A stretch of 64,000 nt of DNA from Thiomicrorhabdus aquaedulcis (GTDB lineage Bacteria > Pseudomonadota > Gammaproteobacteria > Thiomicrospirales > Thiomicrospiraceae). Location: the NCBI RefSeq assembly GCF_004001325.1, contig NZ_AP018722.1, positions 124,001-188,000 on the forward strand, in the 5' to 3' direction. The translations under genes and the position numbers were made by a program. Shown here piece after piece: positions 43,495 through 51,063 of the stretch (the stretch's first letter is position 1; the number at the start of each line of letters is the position of its first letter). Below the pieces are notes generated by a model. It saw only the letters and a list, made by a program, of their open reading frames with translations. It made no database searches and was not told the origin of the DNA.

Positions 43495-44551
43495 GAAAAC
43501 TTTTATTGCAGCATCGATTGCAACCCTGTTCACTGGATCGGCAATGGCCATGAGCGGAAGCTCAGACGGCGCAACCGCTTCAGGTGAAAAAATTAACGGT
43601 AAATACGCTGCTAACTATGCAGAAATTATCAAAAATGCAGACGGAAAATACCTAGATAAAGCGGTTATTGAAGCCATTCTTGGTAAAGACGCTGCGCACG
43701 GGCGTGATGGTTTAATGGATAAGTTAGACCCCGCTAACCCGTACTCGTTTGAAGTGGATGACAGCATTGACGGTGGTAACCACGGTAACGCGCAATGTAA
43801 GATTCCAAAAGCGTTTGTTGAAGTGCATGAAAATGCCGCTAAAAATTATTACGATGACAGCAAGTACGTTGCACGTGGTTTTGGTACGCCTATTGCTGAA
43901 GCGGCTGTGGCTAAGTGGAACATCACCGTTGATGGTGATGGTCGCGGATTACCAGATCCTAAGGTGGGTATGACTGTAGCTGAAGGTGGAAAAATTTACG
44001 TTCAGTTCTGCGGCATGTGTCACGGTGAATTTGGTGAAGGCGCAAAAGGTTATTTAGCCTTAGCGGTTGAGGAAAGCTTAATTACTTCTGACATGTACGA
44101 TCCTGCACCGCAAAAAGCCATTGGTAACTTTTGGCCTTATGCCACAACGTTATTTGATTACATTCGTCGTACCATGCCTTTCTGGACACCTAACGCACCG
44201 TTTATTGGTGACGCAGGTTACATGGGTATGACCGGTTATATGCTTCAGTCAAACTACATCCCTATTGACGATGAAGGTAACGTGTTGGAAGACGATACGT
44301 TCTTTAACTCTGAAATGTTGATGAAAATGAACAAGTACATGCCTAACCAAGGTAACTTCTTCTGTGATCACCGTCCTGTTATTCATAACGCACGTTGCAT
44401 GACAGATTGTGATAAAACACAAATTGGTGACGGTACTGGTGATACAAACAACTATCGTCAAGCACGTTTGTTGCCTGATGGTACGCCGCAGTACAACGTT
44501 CCAGAACGTATGAATGAAGACAAACCAGGTGTTGGACACCACGGTATGTAA
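43481..44551 (+). CDS. soxD: SoxD c-type cytochrome
   Basis: 356 residues. A signal peptide (MFSTKKTFIAASIATLFTGSAMA) precedes a single heme-c motif CGMCH (Cys177, Cys180, His181). The start overlaps the end of soxC by 14 bases. It accepts electrons from SoxC. Only one CxxCH is present, whereas Paracoccus SoxD is diheme; other Cys (FFCDHRP, ARCMTDC) are not heme motifs. Confidence 0.92.
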   Translation: MFSTKKTFIAASIATLFTGSAMAMSGSSDGATASGEKINGKYAANYAEIIKNADGKYLDKAVIEAILGKDAAHGRDGLMDKLDPANPYSFEVDDSIDGGNHGNAQCKIPKAFVEVHENAAKNYYDDSKYVARGFGTPIAEAAVAKWNITVDGDGRGLPDPKVGMTVAEGGKIYVQFCGMCHGEFGEGAKGYLALAVEESLITSDMYDPAPQKAIGNFWPYATTLFDYIRRTMPFWTPNAPFIGDAGYMGMTGYMLQSNYIPIDDEGNVLEDDTFFNSEMLMKMNKYMPNQGNFFCDHRPVIHNARCMTDCDKTQIGDGTGDTNNYRQARLLPDGTPQYNVPERMNEDKPGVGHHGM

Positions 44552-44586
44552 TTCAGTCACATTAATCTTAGATTAATGGTGTTGAT

Positions 44587-44612
44587 TAGCCCGCTTCTTA
44601 GCGGGCTTTTTT
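44587..44612 (+). terminator. Terminator of soxCD
   Basis: AGCCCGCT-TCTT-AGCGGGCT followed by a T run. Confidence 0.95.
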
Positions 44613-44684
44613 ATGCCTGAAATAAATGTATTTGATGTCTAATCATCAATAAATAATTGAATTCTAATGCAGTTACTGTAAAAT

Positions 44685-44778
44685 TCGTTATCCCCAGGAG
44701 GATATAGCGTTGGTCGCTATGAATTTATTCATAACGACTTTTTGATACAGTTCTCTATCAAGCCACACATTAATAACG
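44685..44778 (+). promoter_or_regulatory. Structured leader of moaA, possible cis-regulatory RNA
   Basis: A 7-bp closing stem TCGTTAT (44685-44691)/ATAACGA (44731-44737) encloses a perfect hairpin ATAGCG-TTGGT-CGCTAT (44704-44720) and a small GAAT-TT-ATTC. A second ATAACG at 44773-44778, next to the weak moaA ribosome site, could pair with the same CGTTAT instead. It does not match the Moco riboswitch as I remember it. Alternatively the region encodes a leader peptide (44710-44745). Confidence 0.45.
44710..44745 (+). CDS. Possible 11-residue leader peptide
   Basis: TTG start eight bases after a perfect AGGAGG (44696-44701), coding (M)VAMNLFITTF and stopping at TGA 44743-44745. It is the only use visible for that strong ribosome site. 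Translation would disrupt the hairpins described for the leader. Confidence 0.35.
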   Translation: MVAMNLFITTF

Positions 44779-44788
44779 GGTTAAACTA

Positions 44789-45790
44789 ATGCGCAAATCT
44801 TTGATTGATCCTTTTAATCGCACCATTGATTACGTGCGAGTTTCCGTGACTGATAAATGCAACTATCGCTGCGGTTACTGTATGCCTGAACAAGGCGTTC
44901 ACCCAGATGGTGTTCACAGCGAATACCTTTCTTACGACGAGTTAGCGCGCATTATTAAAGCCTTTGTAGACCTAGGTGTTGCCAAAATTCGTATTACGGG
45001 CGGAGAGCCTTTGGTGCGTAAAAATTTGGCAGGATTTGTGGCGCAAATTAAAGCGTTTGATGGTCTAGAAGACATTGCACTGTCTACTAACGCGCATTAT
45101 TTAGAACGTGAGGCTGAGGCATTAACTTTAGCCGGCGTAACACGTGCCAATATTTCTATTGATTCACTGCGTCCTGCGCGCTTTAAAAATATTACGCGAG
45201 GCGGTGATTTAGAAAAAGTATTGGCCGGAGTCGATAAAGCTCTAGAAGTAGGCATGAAGCCCATTAAATTTAACATGGTGGTTATGAAAGGCACCAACGA
45301 TGATGAGATTGAAGCCATGGTAGATTATGGTATTCAAAAAGGCGTTGAAGTAAGGTTTATAGAAACCATGCCGATTGGCCCCGCAGGGGTAGGGATGATG
45401 GAACAACATTATCCAGCAGATAAAATTTTGGCACGCATTAAAAAGCACGTGGGAGTCGATTTAATTCCTTCAACCGGTAAATCGCATGATGGTCCGGCAC
45501 GTAACTTTATCATTGCGGGCACCGATACCCGAATTGGGGTGATTTCAGCGGTATCACAGCATTTTTGTGCCACGTGTAACCGCGTGCGTTTAACGGCCAA
45601 GGGAATATTGGCGCTGTGCCTAGGCCAGGCCGATTCTGTTGATTTACGCACGCCATTGCGCAATGGCATCACTGACGAGGCGTTGCAGCAATTGATTGTG
45701 GATGCGATGCTTAAAAAACCTGAAAAGCACTTTTTTAATGAAAATGTGCACAACATAGAATTTAGACAAATGGTTCAATTGGGTGGTTAA
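44789..45790 (+). CDS. moaA: GTP 3',8-cyclase
   Basis: 333 residues. Radical-SAM Cys motif CNYRCGYC near the N-terminus, ITGGEPLVRKNL, and a C-terminal second Fe-S cluster (CATCNRVRLTAKGILALC); it ends in Gly-Gly, as MoaA requires. It performs the first step of molybdopterin synthesis. First gene of moaA-moaD-moaE-moeA-moaC. Confidence 0.97.
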   Translation: MRKSLIDPFNRTIDYVRVSVTDKCNYRCGYCMPEQGVHPDGVHSEYLSYDELARIIKAFVDLGVAKIRITGGEPLVRKNLAGFVAQIKAFDGLEDIALSTNAHYLEREAEALTLAGVTRANISIDSLRPARFKNITRGGDLEKVLAGVDKALEVGMKPIKFNMVVMKGTNDDEIEAMVDYGIQKGVEVRFIETMPIGPAGVGMMEQHYPADKILARIKKHVGVDLIPSTGKSHDGPARNFIIAGTDTRIGVISAVSQHFCATCNRVRLTAKGILALCLGQADSVDLRTPLRNGITDEALQQLIVDAMLKKPEKHFFNENVHNIEFRQMVQLGG

Positions 45791-45794
45791 TAAC

Positions 45795-46043
45795 ATGATA
45801 AACGTACTATATTTTGCCAGTTTTAGAGAGATGCTGGGTCAGGCTAATGAGCAGTTGCCAGTAGGCTTTGCCACGGTAGAAGAGCTTATTCACCAGTTGG
45901 CGCAGCGCGGTGAGGTTTGGCAGCAAGCACTTTTGCACAATCAAAATCTACAAATAGCCGTTAATCACGATGTGGCACACCGCACAACCCTAATAAAAGC
46001 CGGGGATGAAATTGCGTTTTTTCCGCCTGTAACAGGGGGTTAA
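45795..46043 (+). CDS. moaD: Molybdopterin synthase small subunit
   Basis: 82 residues of ubiquitin-like fold, ending in the required Gly-Gly (FFPPVTGG) that becomes the thiocarboxylate. ATG 45795 starts five bases after the moaA stop. Confidence 0.94.
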   Translation: MINVLYFASFREMLGQANEQLPVGFATVEELIHQLAQRGEVWQQALLHNQNLQIAVNHDVAHRTTLIKAGDEIAFFPPVTGG

Positions 46044-46535
46044 GTGGGAATGGTTGATTTTCCATTTATAAAAATTCAAACCGAAGACTTTGATTTAACA
46101 TCTGAGCTGAAACAGTTGCGTGCTGGTTACACTGACATTGGTGCTGTGGTGTCGTTTGTGGGTACAGTACGCGATATTAATGAAGGCGATGATGTAGCGG
46201 TGCTTGAACTTGAGCACTATCCAGGTATGACCGAAAAAGCTTTAGAAAACATTCGCTTGCAAGCGCATGCGCGTTGGTCGTTAGAGTCGAGTTTGATTAT
46301 TCACCGAATTGGTAAAATGTACCCTACCGATCAAATTGTGTTGGTAGCCGTAGCGAGCCGACACCGAGAAAATGCCTTTTATGCTGCGCATTTTATTATG
46401 GATTACCTTAAAACCAATGCGCCATTTTGGAAAAAAGAGACACTGCCAAACGGACAAGAGCGTTGGGTGGATGCGCGTATTAGCGACAAAGAAGCCGAAA
46501 AACGCTGGTCTGCTAATCTAAACACTATTTCATAA
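46044..46535 (+). CDS. moaE: Molybdopterin synthase large subunit
   Basis: 163 residues. Motifs GAVVSFVGTVRD, LELEHYPGM, HRIGKMYP and FWKKETLPNGQERWVD match MoaE, with the catalytic lysines in WKKE. The start is GTG 46044 directly after the moaD stop or ATG 46050; the ribosome site GGGGG does not settle it. Confidence 0.95.
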   Translation: MGMVDFPFIKIQTEDFDLTSELKQLRAGYTDIGAVVSFVGTVRDINEGDDVAVLELEHYPGMTEKALENIRLQAHARWSLESSLIIHRIGKMYPTDQIVLVAVASRHRENAFYAAHFIMDYLKTNAPFWKKETLPNGQERWVDARISDKEAEKRWSANLNTIS

Positions 46536-46670
46536 TAATATTCACACAACTCGCTTGGGCTACAATGTTGTTTCGTTTAGCCTGCCTAAACCAAATTTAT
46601 CCAATTACATGGCTATAAATGGCCAAGTTTAAAGCCACTATGGCTGGCTAAGGCCTTAAAGAGAGCGTTT

Positions 46671-47872
46671 ATGAAAACATTTGACGAAGCCCTGCATTTT
46701 CTTTTAAGACAGGTTGCTCCCTTAGAGCGTGTTGAAACCATTCCTATGCATCAAGCGCTAGGCCGTGTGTTGGCCACACCCATTGTATCGGGCATTAATG
46801 TGCCACCGCATCAAAACAGCAATATGGACGGCTACGCACTGCACAGTTACGATTTGGAGCACAACCAAATCTTAAACGTATCAGCACGCATTGCCGCGGG
46901 CAATGACCCATTACCGCTTAAATTGGGCACGGCCGCACGAATTTTTACTGGGGCGGTGATTCCAGAAGGCGCTAACTGCGTGGTAATGCAAGAAGAGACC
47001 GAACTTAATGGCGACTTAGTAACTATTTTGAATACGGCCACCAGGCCTGGTCAAAACATTCGTAATATAGGTGAAGACATTGCTCAATATGATGAAATTT
47101 TACGCGCCGGCCAAACTCTAAAACCGCAAGATTTGGGTTTAATTAGCTCCATTGGCGTAAGCGACGTTGAAGTGTATGTTCGTTTAAAAATCGCCACGTT
47201 TACCACCGGTGATGAATTACTCGAGCCGGGCGATGCGCCTCAAAGCGGTAAAATATACAACGCCAATCGCTATGTAATGGGCGGGTTAATTAATACCCTT
47301 GGTTTTGAATTAATCGATTTAGGCCGTGTGGACGACACCTTAGAAGCCACGGTAGCCGCCATGCAAAAAGCCGCCAGTTTGGCCGATGTGGTCATTACCA
47401 CTGGGGGTGTTTCGGTGGGTGAAGAAGACCACATTAAACCTGCACTGGCGCAACTGGGTGATTTGCAGATGTGGACGGTTAAGATGAAACCGGGCAAACC
47501 ACTGGCCTATGGACACATTGGCGGTACGCCGTTTATTGGTTTGCCCGGTAATCCGGTGTCGGCGTTTGCCACGTTTAATTTATTTGCGCGGCCGTATTTA
47601 TTAAAAATGCAGGGTGCCAGCGAGATTAAATCCAAACCCATTTGGCTAGAGTCAGCGTTTGAGTGGCCAGTGAGCCACTTTAGACGCGATTTTTGCGCGC
47701 CAAAATTGTTAACAAAAACCAAAAAACCTATGTGGATATTTACCCCAACCAAGGTTCGGGCGTGCTTACGTCAACCGTTTGGGCAGAAGGCTTTGTGGTG
47801 GTGCCCGAAGACACGGTGATTCACCGTGGCGACAAAGTCGCGTTTTACCCGTTTAATCCCATTAACGAATAG
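46671..47872 (+). pseudogene. moeA: Molybdopterin molybdenumtransferase, frameshifted
   Basis: Residues 1-~340 are intact MoeA (NSNMDGYAL, FTGAVIPEGANCVVMQE, TTGGVSVGEEDHIK, LPGNPVSAFATF). A one-base deletion in a T run at 47690-47694 (five T, six needed) shifts the frame; the natural C-terminus (VDIYPNQGSGVLTS...) continues in the next frame to TAG 47870-47872, giving ~400 residues if restored. As read, the protein ends at 47819 with an unrelated tail. SoxC should need this enzyme, which inserts Mo, so sequencing error or frameshifting is plausible. Confidence 0.9.
47040..47051. repeat. ACCAGGCCTGGT palindrome in moeA
   Basis: Exact copy read as Thr-Arg-Pro-Gly. Confidence 0.95.
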
Positions 47873-47880
47873 GGTGTGCA

Positions 47881-48462
47881 ATGAAATCGACTAAAAAAAT
47901 AAAGAACAAAAAAACGGCAACTCCAATTGATGTCGTTCTGGTGATCAACGAGTCTGAGTCAGCCAACGCTCCCAGTACTGGTCTTACCCACTTAGACAGC
48001 AAAGGCCAAGCGCGCATGGTGGACGTAAGCCAAAAAGCGCACACCGAACGCGAAGCGCGTGCCATGGCCGTGATTAAAATGTTGCCGCAAACCCTGAGCA
48101 TGATTCTAGAAGGCAAACATAAAAAGGGCGATGTAATGGCCACCGCGCGCATTGCTGGCATTATGGCGGCCAAGCGCACCCCTGACATTATTCCCATGTG
48201 TCACCCACTGTTGTTAACCTCGGTTAAGGTTGAACTCACCCCTAATATTGAACAAAGTTGGGTTGAAATTGTCGCGGTATGCAAATTGGTTGGACAAACC
48301 GGGGTTGAGATGGAAGCCTTAATGGCGGCCTCGGCAGCGGCGCTTACCTTGTACGACATGTGCAAAGCGGTTGATAAAGGCATGGTGATTGAACAAGTTC
48401 AATTGCTGGAAAAAACCGGCGGCAAAAGCGGTCATTGGGCGCGCGTAGGCGACGAGGTTTAG
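47881..48462 (+). CDS. moaC: Cyclic pyranopterin monophosphate synthase
   Basis: 193 residues. The MoaC core starts around residue 32 ([18 protein letters not shown]) and includes [12 protein letters not shown] and [22 protein letters not shown]. An N-terminal ~30-residue Lys-rich extension is unusual. ATG 47881 follows the restored moeA stop by eight bases with AGGG as ribosome site. It works with MoaA. Confidence 0.93.
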   Translation: MKSTKKIKNKKTATPIDVVLVINESESANAPSTGLTHLDSKGQARMVDVSQKAHTEREARAMAVIKMLPQTLSMILEGKHKKGDVMATARIAGIMAAKRTPDIIPMCHPLLLTSVKVELTPNIEQSWVEIVAVCKLVGQTGVEMEALMAASAAALTLYDMCKAVDKGMVIEQVQLLEKTGGKSGHWARVGDEV

Positions 48463-48494
48463 TCGCACTTTTTGAGTTCAAGAGGCTCATTAAG

Positions 48495-48785
48495 ATGAGT
48501 GAAAAACCCAGTGACCAGGCCTGGTCAGTTTATTTATTACGTTGTGACGACAACAGTGTCTATTGTGGTATTACCAATAATTTGCCCAAACGGCTTAAGC
48601 AGCATAATGGTGCAATAAAGGGCGGTGCCAAATACACCCAAGCCCGCCAACCCTGTATTTTGGTGTACGTTGAGCAACATGCGTCGCGTGCTGTGGCGTG
48701 TCAACAAGAATACGCTATCAAACAGTTAAGCAAAGCCGCCAAAGAGCAGTTAATTGCAACCGGTGGCATTGAGCCCTGCGCATAA
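48495..48785 (+). CDS. GIY-YIG domain protein (YhbQ/UPF0213 type)
   Basis: 96 residues. The nuclease motif appears as VYLLRC...VYCGITNNLPKRLKQHN, typical of small stand-alone GIY-YIG proteins. ATG 48495 is chosen to fit the usual family length. The palindrome copy at 48514 codes Asp-Gln-Ala-Trp just before the domain. Confidence 0.85.
   Translation: MSEKPSDQAWSVYLLRCDDNSVYCGITNNLPKRLKQHNGAIKGGAKYTQARQPCILVYVEQHASRAVACQQEYAIKQLSKAAKEQLIATGGIEPCA
48514..48525. repeat. ACCAGGCCTGGT palindrome in the GIY-YIG gene
   Basis: Exact copy read as Asp-Gln-Ala-Trp at residues 7-10. Confidence 0.95.
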
Positions 48786-48809
48786 AGTAGTCATAAATTT
48801 TTGCCCATA

Positions 48810-48848
48810 AAAAAAGCCCGTTAAAACTGAGTTTTAACGGGCTTTTTT
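48810..48848. terminator. Bidirectional terminator, GIY-YIG gene / deaD
   Basis: AAAAAGCCCGTTAAAAC-TGA-GTTTTAACGGGCTTTTTT, 17 perfect base pairs. Confidence 0.96.
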
Positions 48849-48898
48849 GGTTTTTAAGCAATAAGCAGTTAAACCATATTATGACTTAACTGTATGAC

Positions 48899-50704
48899 TT
48901 AACTACGACGTGGACGTGGTTTACCTTTGTCTTTGTCATCGGCTTTGTTGCGAGTTAAGCGTTTACGCGGAGAAGCCGCGGCACCACCTTTAAGTTGTGA
49001 TATTTTTAATTGCTGACCACACACCCAAGATTTAGCTAACAGCGTTAAGGCTTCTTTAGGCATATCGGCTGGTAAATCAACGGTGCTGTAGGTATCGTCG
49101 ATGTTTAACTGGCGAATAAATTCACTGTCAATGCCACCTTCGTTGGCAATACAGCCTACGATGTTGCCAGGCTTAACGCCGTGGTTGCGACCGACTTCTA
49201 AACGGTAACGGTTCATGCCTTCTTCTGGGTTTTCAGAACGCTCACGACGTGGACGTTCTGGACGATCACTGCGTTCACCACGACGTTCGCCGCGCTCGGG
49301 ACGGTCGTTGCGATCGTTACGATCACGACGTTGGCCGCCTTCACTTGGGCGATCGTTGCGTTCGGTACGCACTTCACGCTGCGGCTTGTCGTCCATAAAG
49401 AACGGAATGTCGCCCTGCATTAAACGCGCTAAACCGGCTGCAATTTCAACCGCAGGAATGTTCTTTTCAACTTCAAGTTGTTCAATCATGTTTTGATAGA
49501 ACGCTAAATCATCCAACTGCAAGGCTTCGATAACGCGAATTTTAAAACGATCAACACGACTGTCGTTGATGTTTTGCGTAGTAGGCAAATGCATCTCTTC
49601 AATTTTTTGACGTGTAGTGTGTTCAATCGAGCTTAACAAGCGACGCTCACGTGGTGCCACAAACAAAATGGCCACACCCGAACGACCTGCACGGCCGGTA
49701 CGACCAATACGGTGAACGTATGACTCGTTGTCGTGCGGAATGTCGTAGTTAATAACATGACTAATACGTGGAACGTCTAAACCACGGGCTACTACGTCAG
49801 TGGCGACCAAAATGTCTAACTTGCCTTTTTTAAGCTGGTCAACAATACGCTCACGGTGATTTTGCGCGATGTCGCCGTTTAAAGCAGCCGCAGCGTAACC
49901 ACGGGCTTCAAGTTTTTCGGCCAGTTCAATGGTGGCGGTTTTGGTGCGTACAAAAATAATAATGCCGTCAACGTTCTCTTCGGCTTCTAAAATGCGGGTA
50001 AGCGCATCCAGTTTGTGCGCGCCGCTGACCATTAAATATTTTTGCGTAATGGTGGTGGCGGTTGCAGTCGCTTGCTTAATAATAACTTCGGTTGGGTTAT
50101 TTAGGTAACGCGAGGCAATGCGGTGCACTTCTTTTGGCATGGTGGCCGAAAACAAGGCAATTTGACGCTTTTCAGGGGTTTGTTGCAAAATCCACTCAAC
50201 GTCGTCAATAAAGCCCATGCGCAACATTTCGTCGGCTTCGTCCAAAATCAGCAATTTTAGCTTGTCTAATTTAAGCGTGCCTTTGCGCATGTGATCCATA
50301 ATACGACCGGGCGTTCCTACCACTACGTGTACGCCACGGTTTAAAGCGCGAATTTGTCCGCCGTAATCCGAACCACCGTAAATAGGCAGGACGTGAAAGC
50401 CTTTCATGTGGTGGGCAAAACTTTGAAACGCTTCAGCTACCTGAATCGCCAATTCACGCGTAGGTGCCAATACCAAAATTTGTGGGTCTTTTTGGTTAAT
50501 GTCGGCGTTGTTTAACGCAGGCAATGCAAATGCGGCGGTTTTACCGGTACCGGTTTGTGCCATACCTAAAATGTCATTACCGGCCAATAGGGCTGGAATG
50601 GCTTGCGCTTGAATGGGTGAAGGGGTTTCGTAGCCTAAATCGGTAATGGCTTTTAAAAGGTCTTCGCTAAGGTTTAAATCTTTAAATGAAATTTCGGTGG
50701 TCAT
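48899..50704 (-). CDS. deaD: DEAD-box RNA helicase DeaD/CsdA
   Basis: 601 residues from the chosen start. Helicase motifs are intact: Q motif, AQTGTGKT (Walker A), PTRELA, DEADEML, SAT, and HRIGRTGRAGRSG. An Arg/Asp/Glu-rich linker (~460-510, e.g. RNDRPERGERRGERSDR) precedes a DbpA-like RNA-binding domain and a basic tail. It acts in ribosome assembly and mRNA turnover at low temperature. ATG 50704 is chosen because AAAGGA lies seven bases upstream; a longer in-frame opening to 50812 lacks support. Confidence 0.95.
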   Translation of the reverse strand: MTTEISFKDLNLSEDLLKAITDLGYETPSPIQAQAIPALLAGNDILGMAQTGTGKTAAFALPALNNADINQKDPQILVLAPTRELAIQVAEAFQSFAHHMKGFHVLPIYGGSDYGGQIRALNRGVHVVVGTPGRIMDHMRKGTLKLDKLKLLILDEADEMLRMGFIDDVEWILQQTPEKRQIALFSATMPKEVHRIASRYLNNPTEVIIKQATATATTITQKYLMVSGAHKLDALTRILEAEENVDGIIIFVRTKTATIELAEKLEARGYAAAALNGDIAQNHRERIVDQLKKGKLDILVATDVVARGLDVPRISHVINYDIPHDNESYVHRIGRTGRAGRSGVAILFVAPRERRLLSSIEHTTRQKIEEMHLPTTQNINDSRVDRFKIRVIEALQLDDLAFYQNMIEQLEVEKNIPAVEIAAGLARLMQGDIPFFMDDKPQREVRTERNDRPSEGGQRRDRNDRNDRPERGERRGERSDRPERPRRERSENPEEGMNRYRLEVGRNHGVKPGNIVGCIANEGGIDSEFIRQLNIDDTYSTVDLPADMPKEALTLLAKSWVCGQQLKISQLKGGAAASPRKRLTRNKADDKDKGKPRPRRS

Positions 50705-51063
50705 CCGGTGTCCTTTTCTCGTGCATGAGAATGGTTTTTGCCCGGGAATAAGAAGCGACTTTGTTGCAAAAGCAGCAAAAAGTGGCTCAAAATCCATAAT
50801 CGTTAGACTCAAAGAGTTAAGAAATCGAAGAACAGGATTGAGTTGTTATTCTGGGGCAAAATGGGTTCTTAGTAAAATAAGAGCGCTTTTGCGTCAGAAA
50901 ATCAAACTCGGCTCATAAAGAGGCGAAGTGAAAGAGGTTAAGCAAATGGCTCTGTAACGGCAAAATTTTGTGGAATCTGTTCAGAATCATTAAGTTGAAA
51001 CTGGCCACAAATCTGCGATGGCCGGATTTTACTAAATAAGATTTTTAAATGCAAGTAAAAGTT
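50705..51063 (-). other. Long non-coding region upstream of deaD
   Basis: 359 bases, probably holding the deaD promoter and a long 5' leader, as in cold-shock helicase genes. No confident promoter, hairpin terminator or small gene was seen. Confidence 0.45.

Noticed and set aside
48435-48494. Longer GIY-YIG protein starting inside moaC
   Set aside because: The added 20 residues are an alternative frame of moaC; ATG 48495 gives the usual family length.
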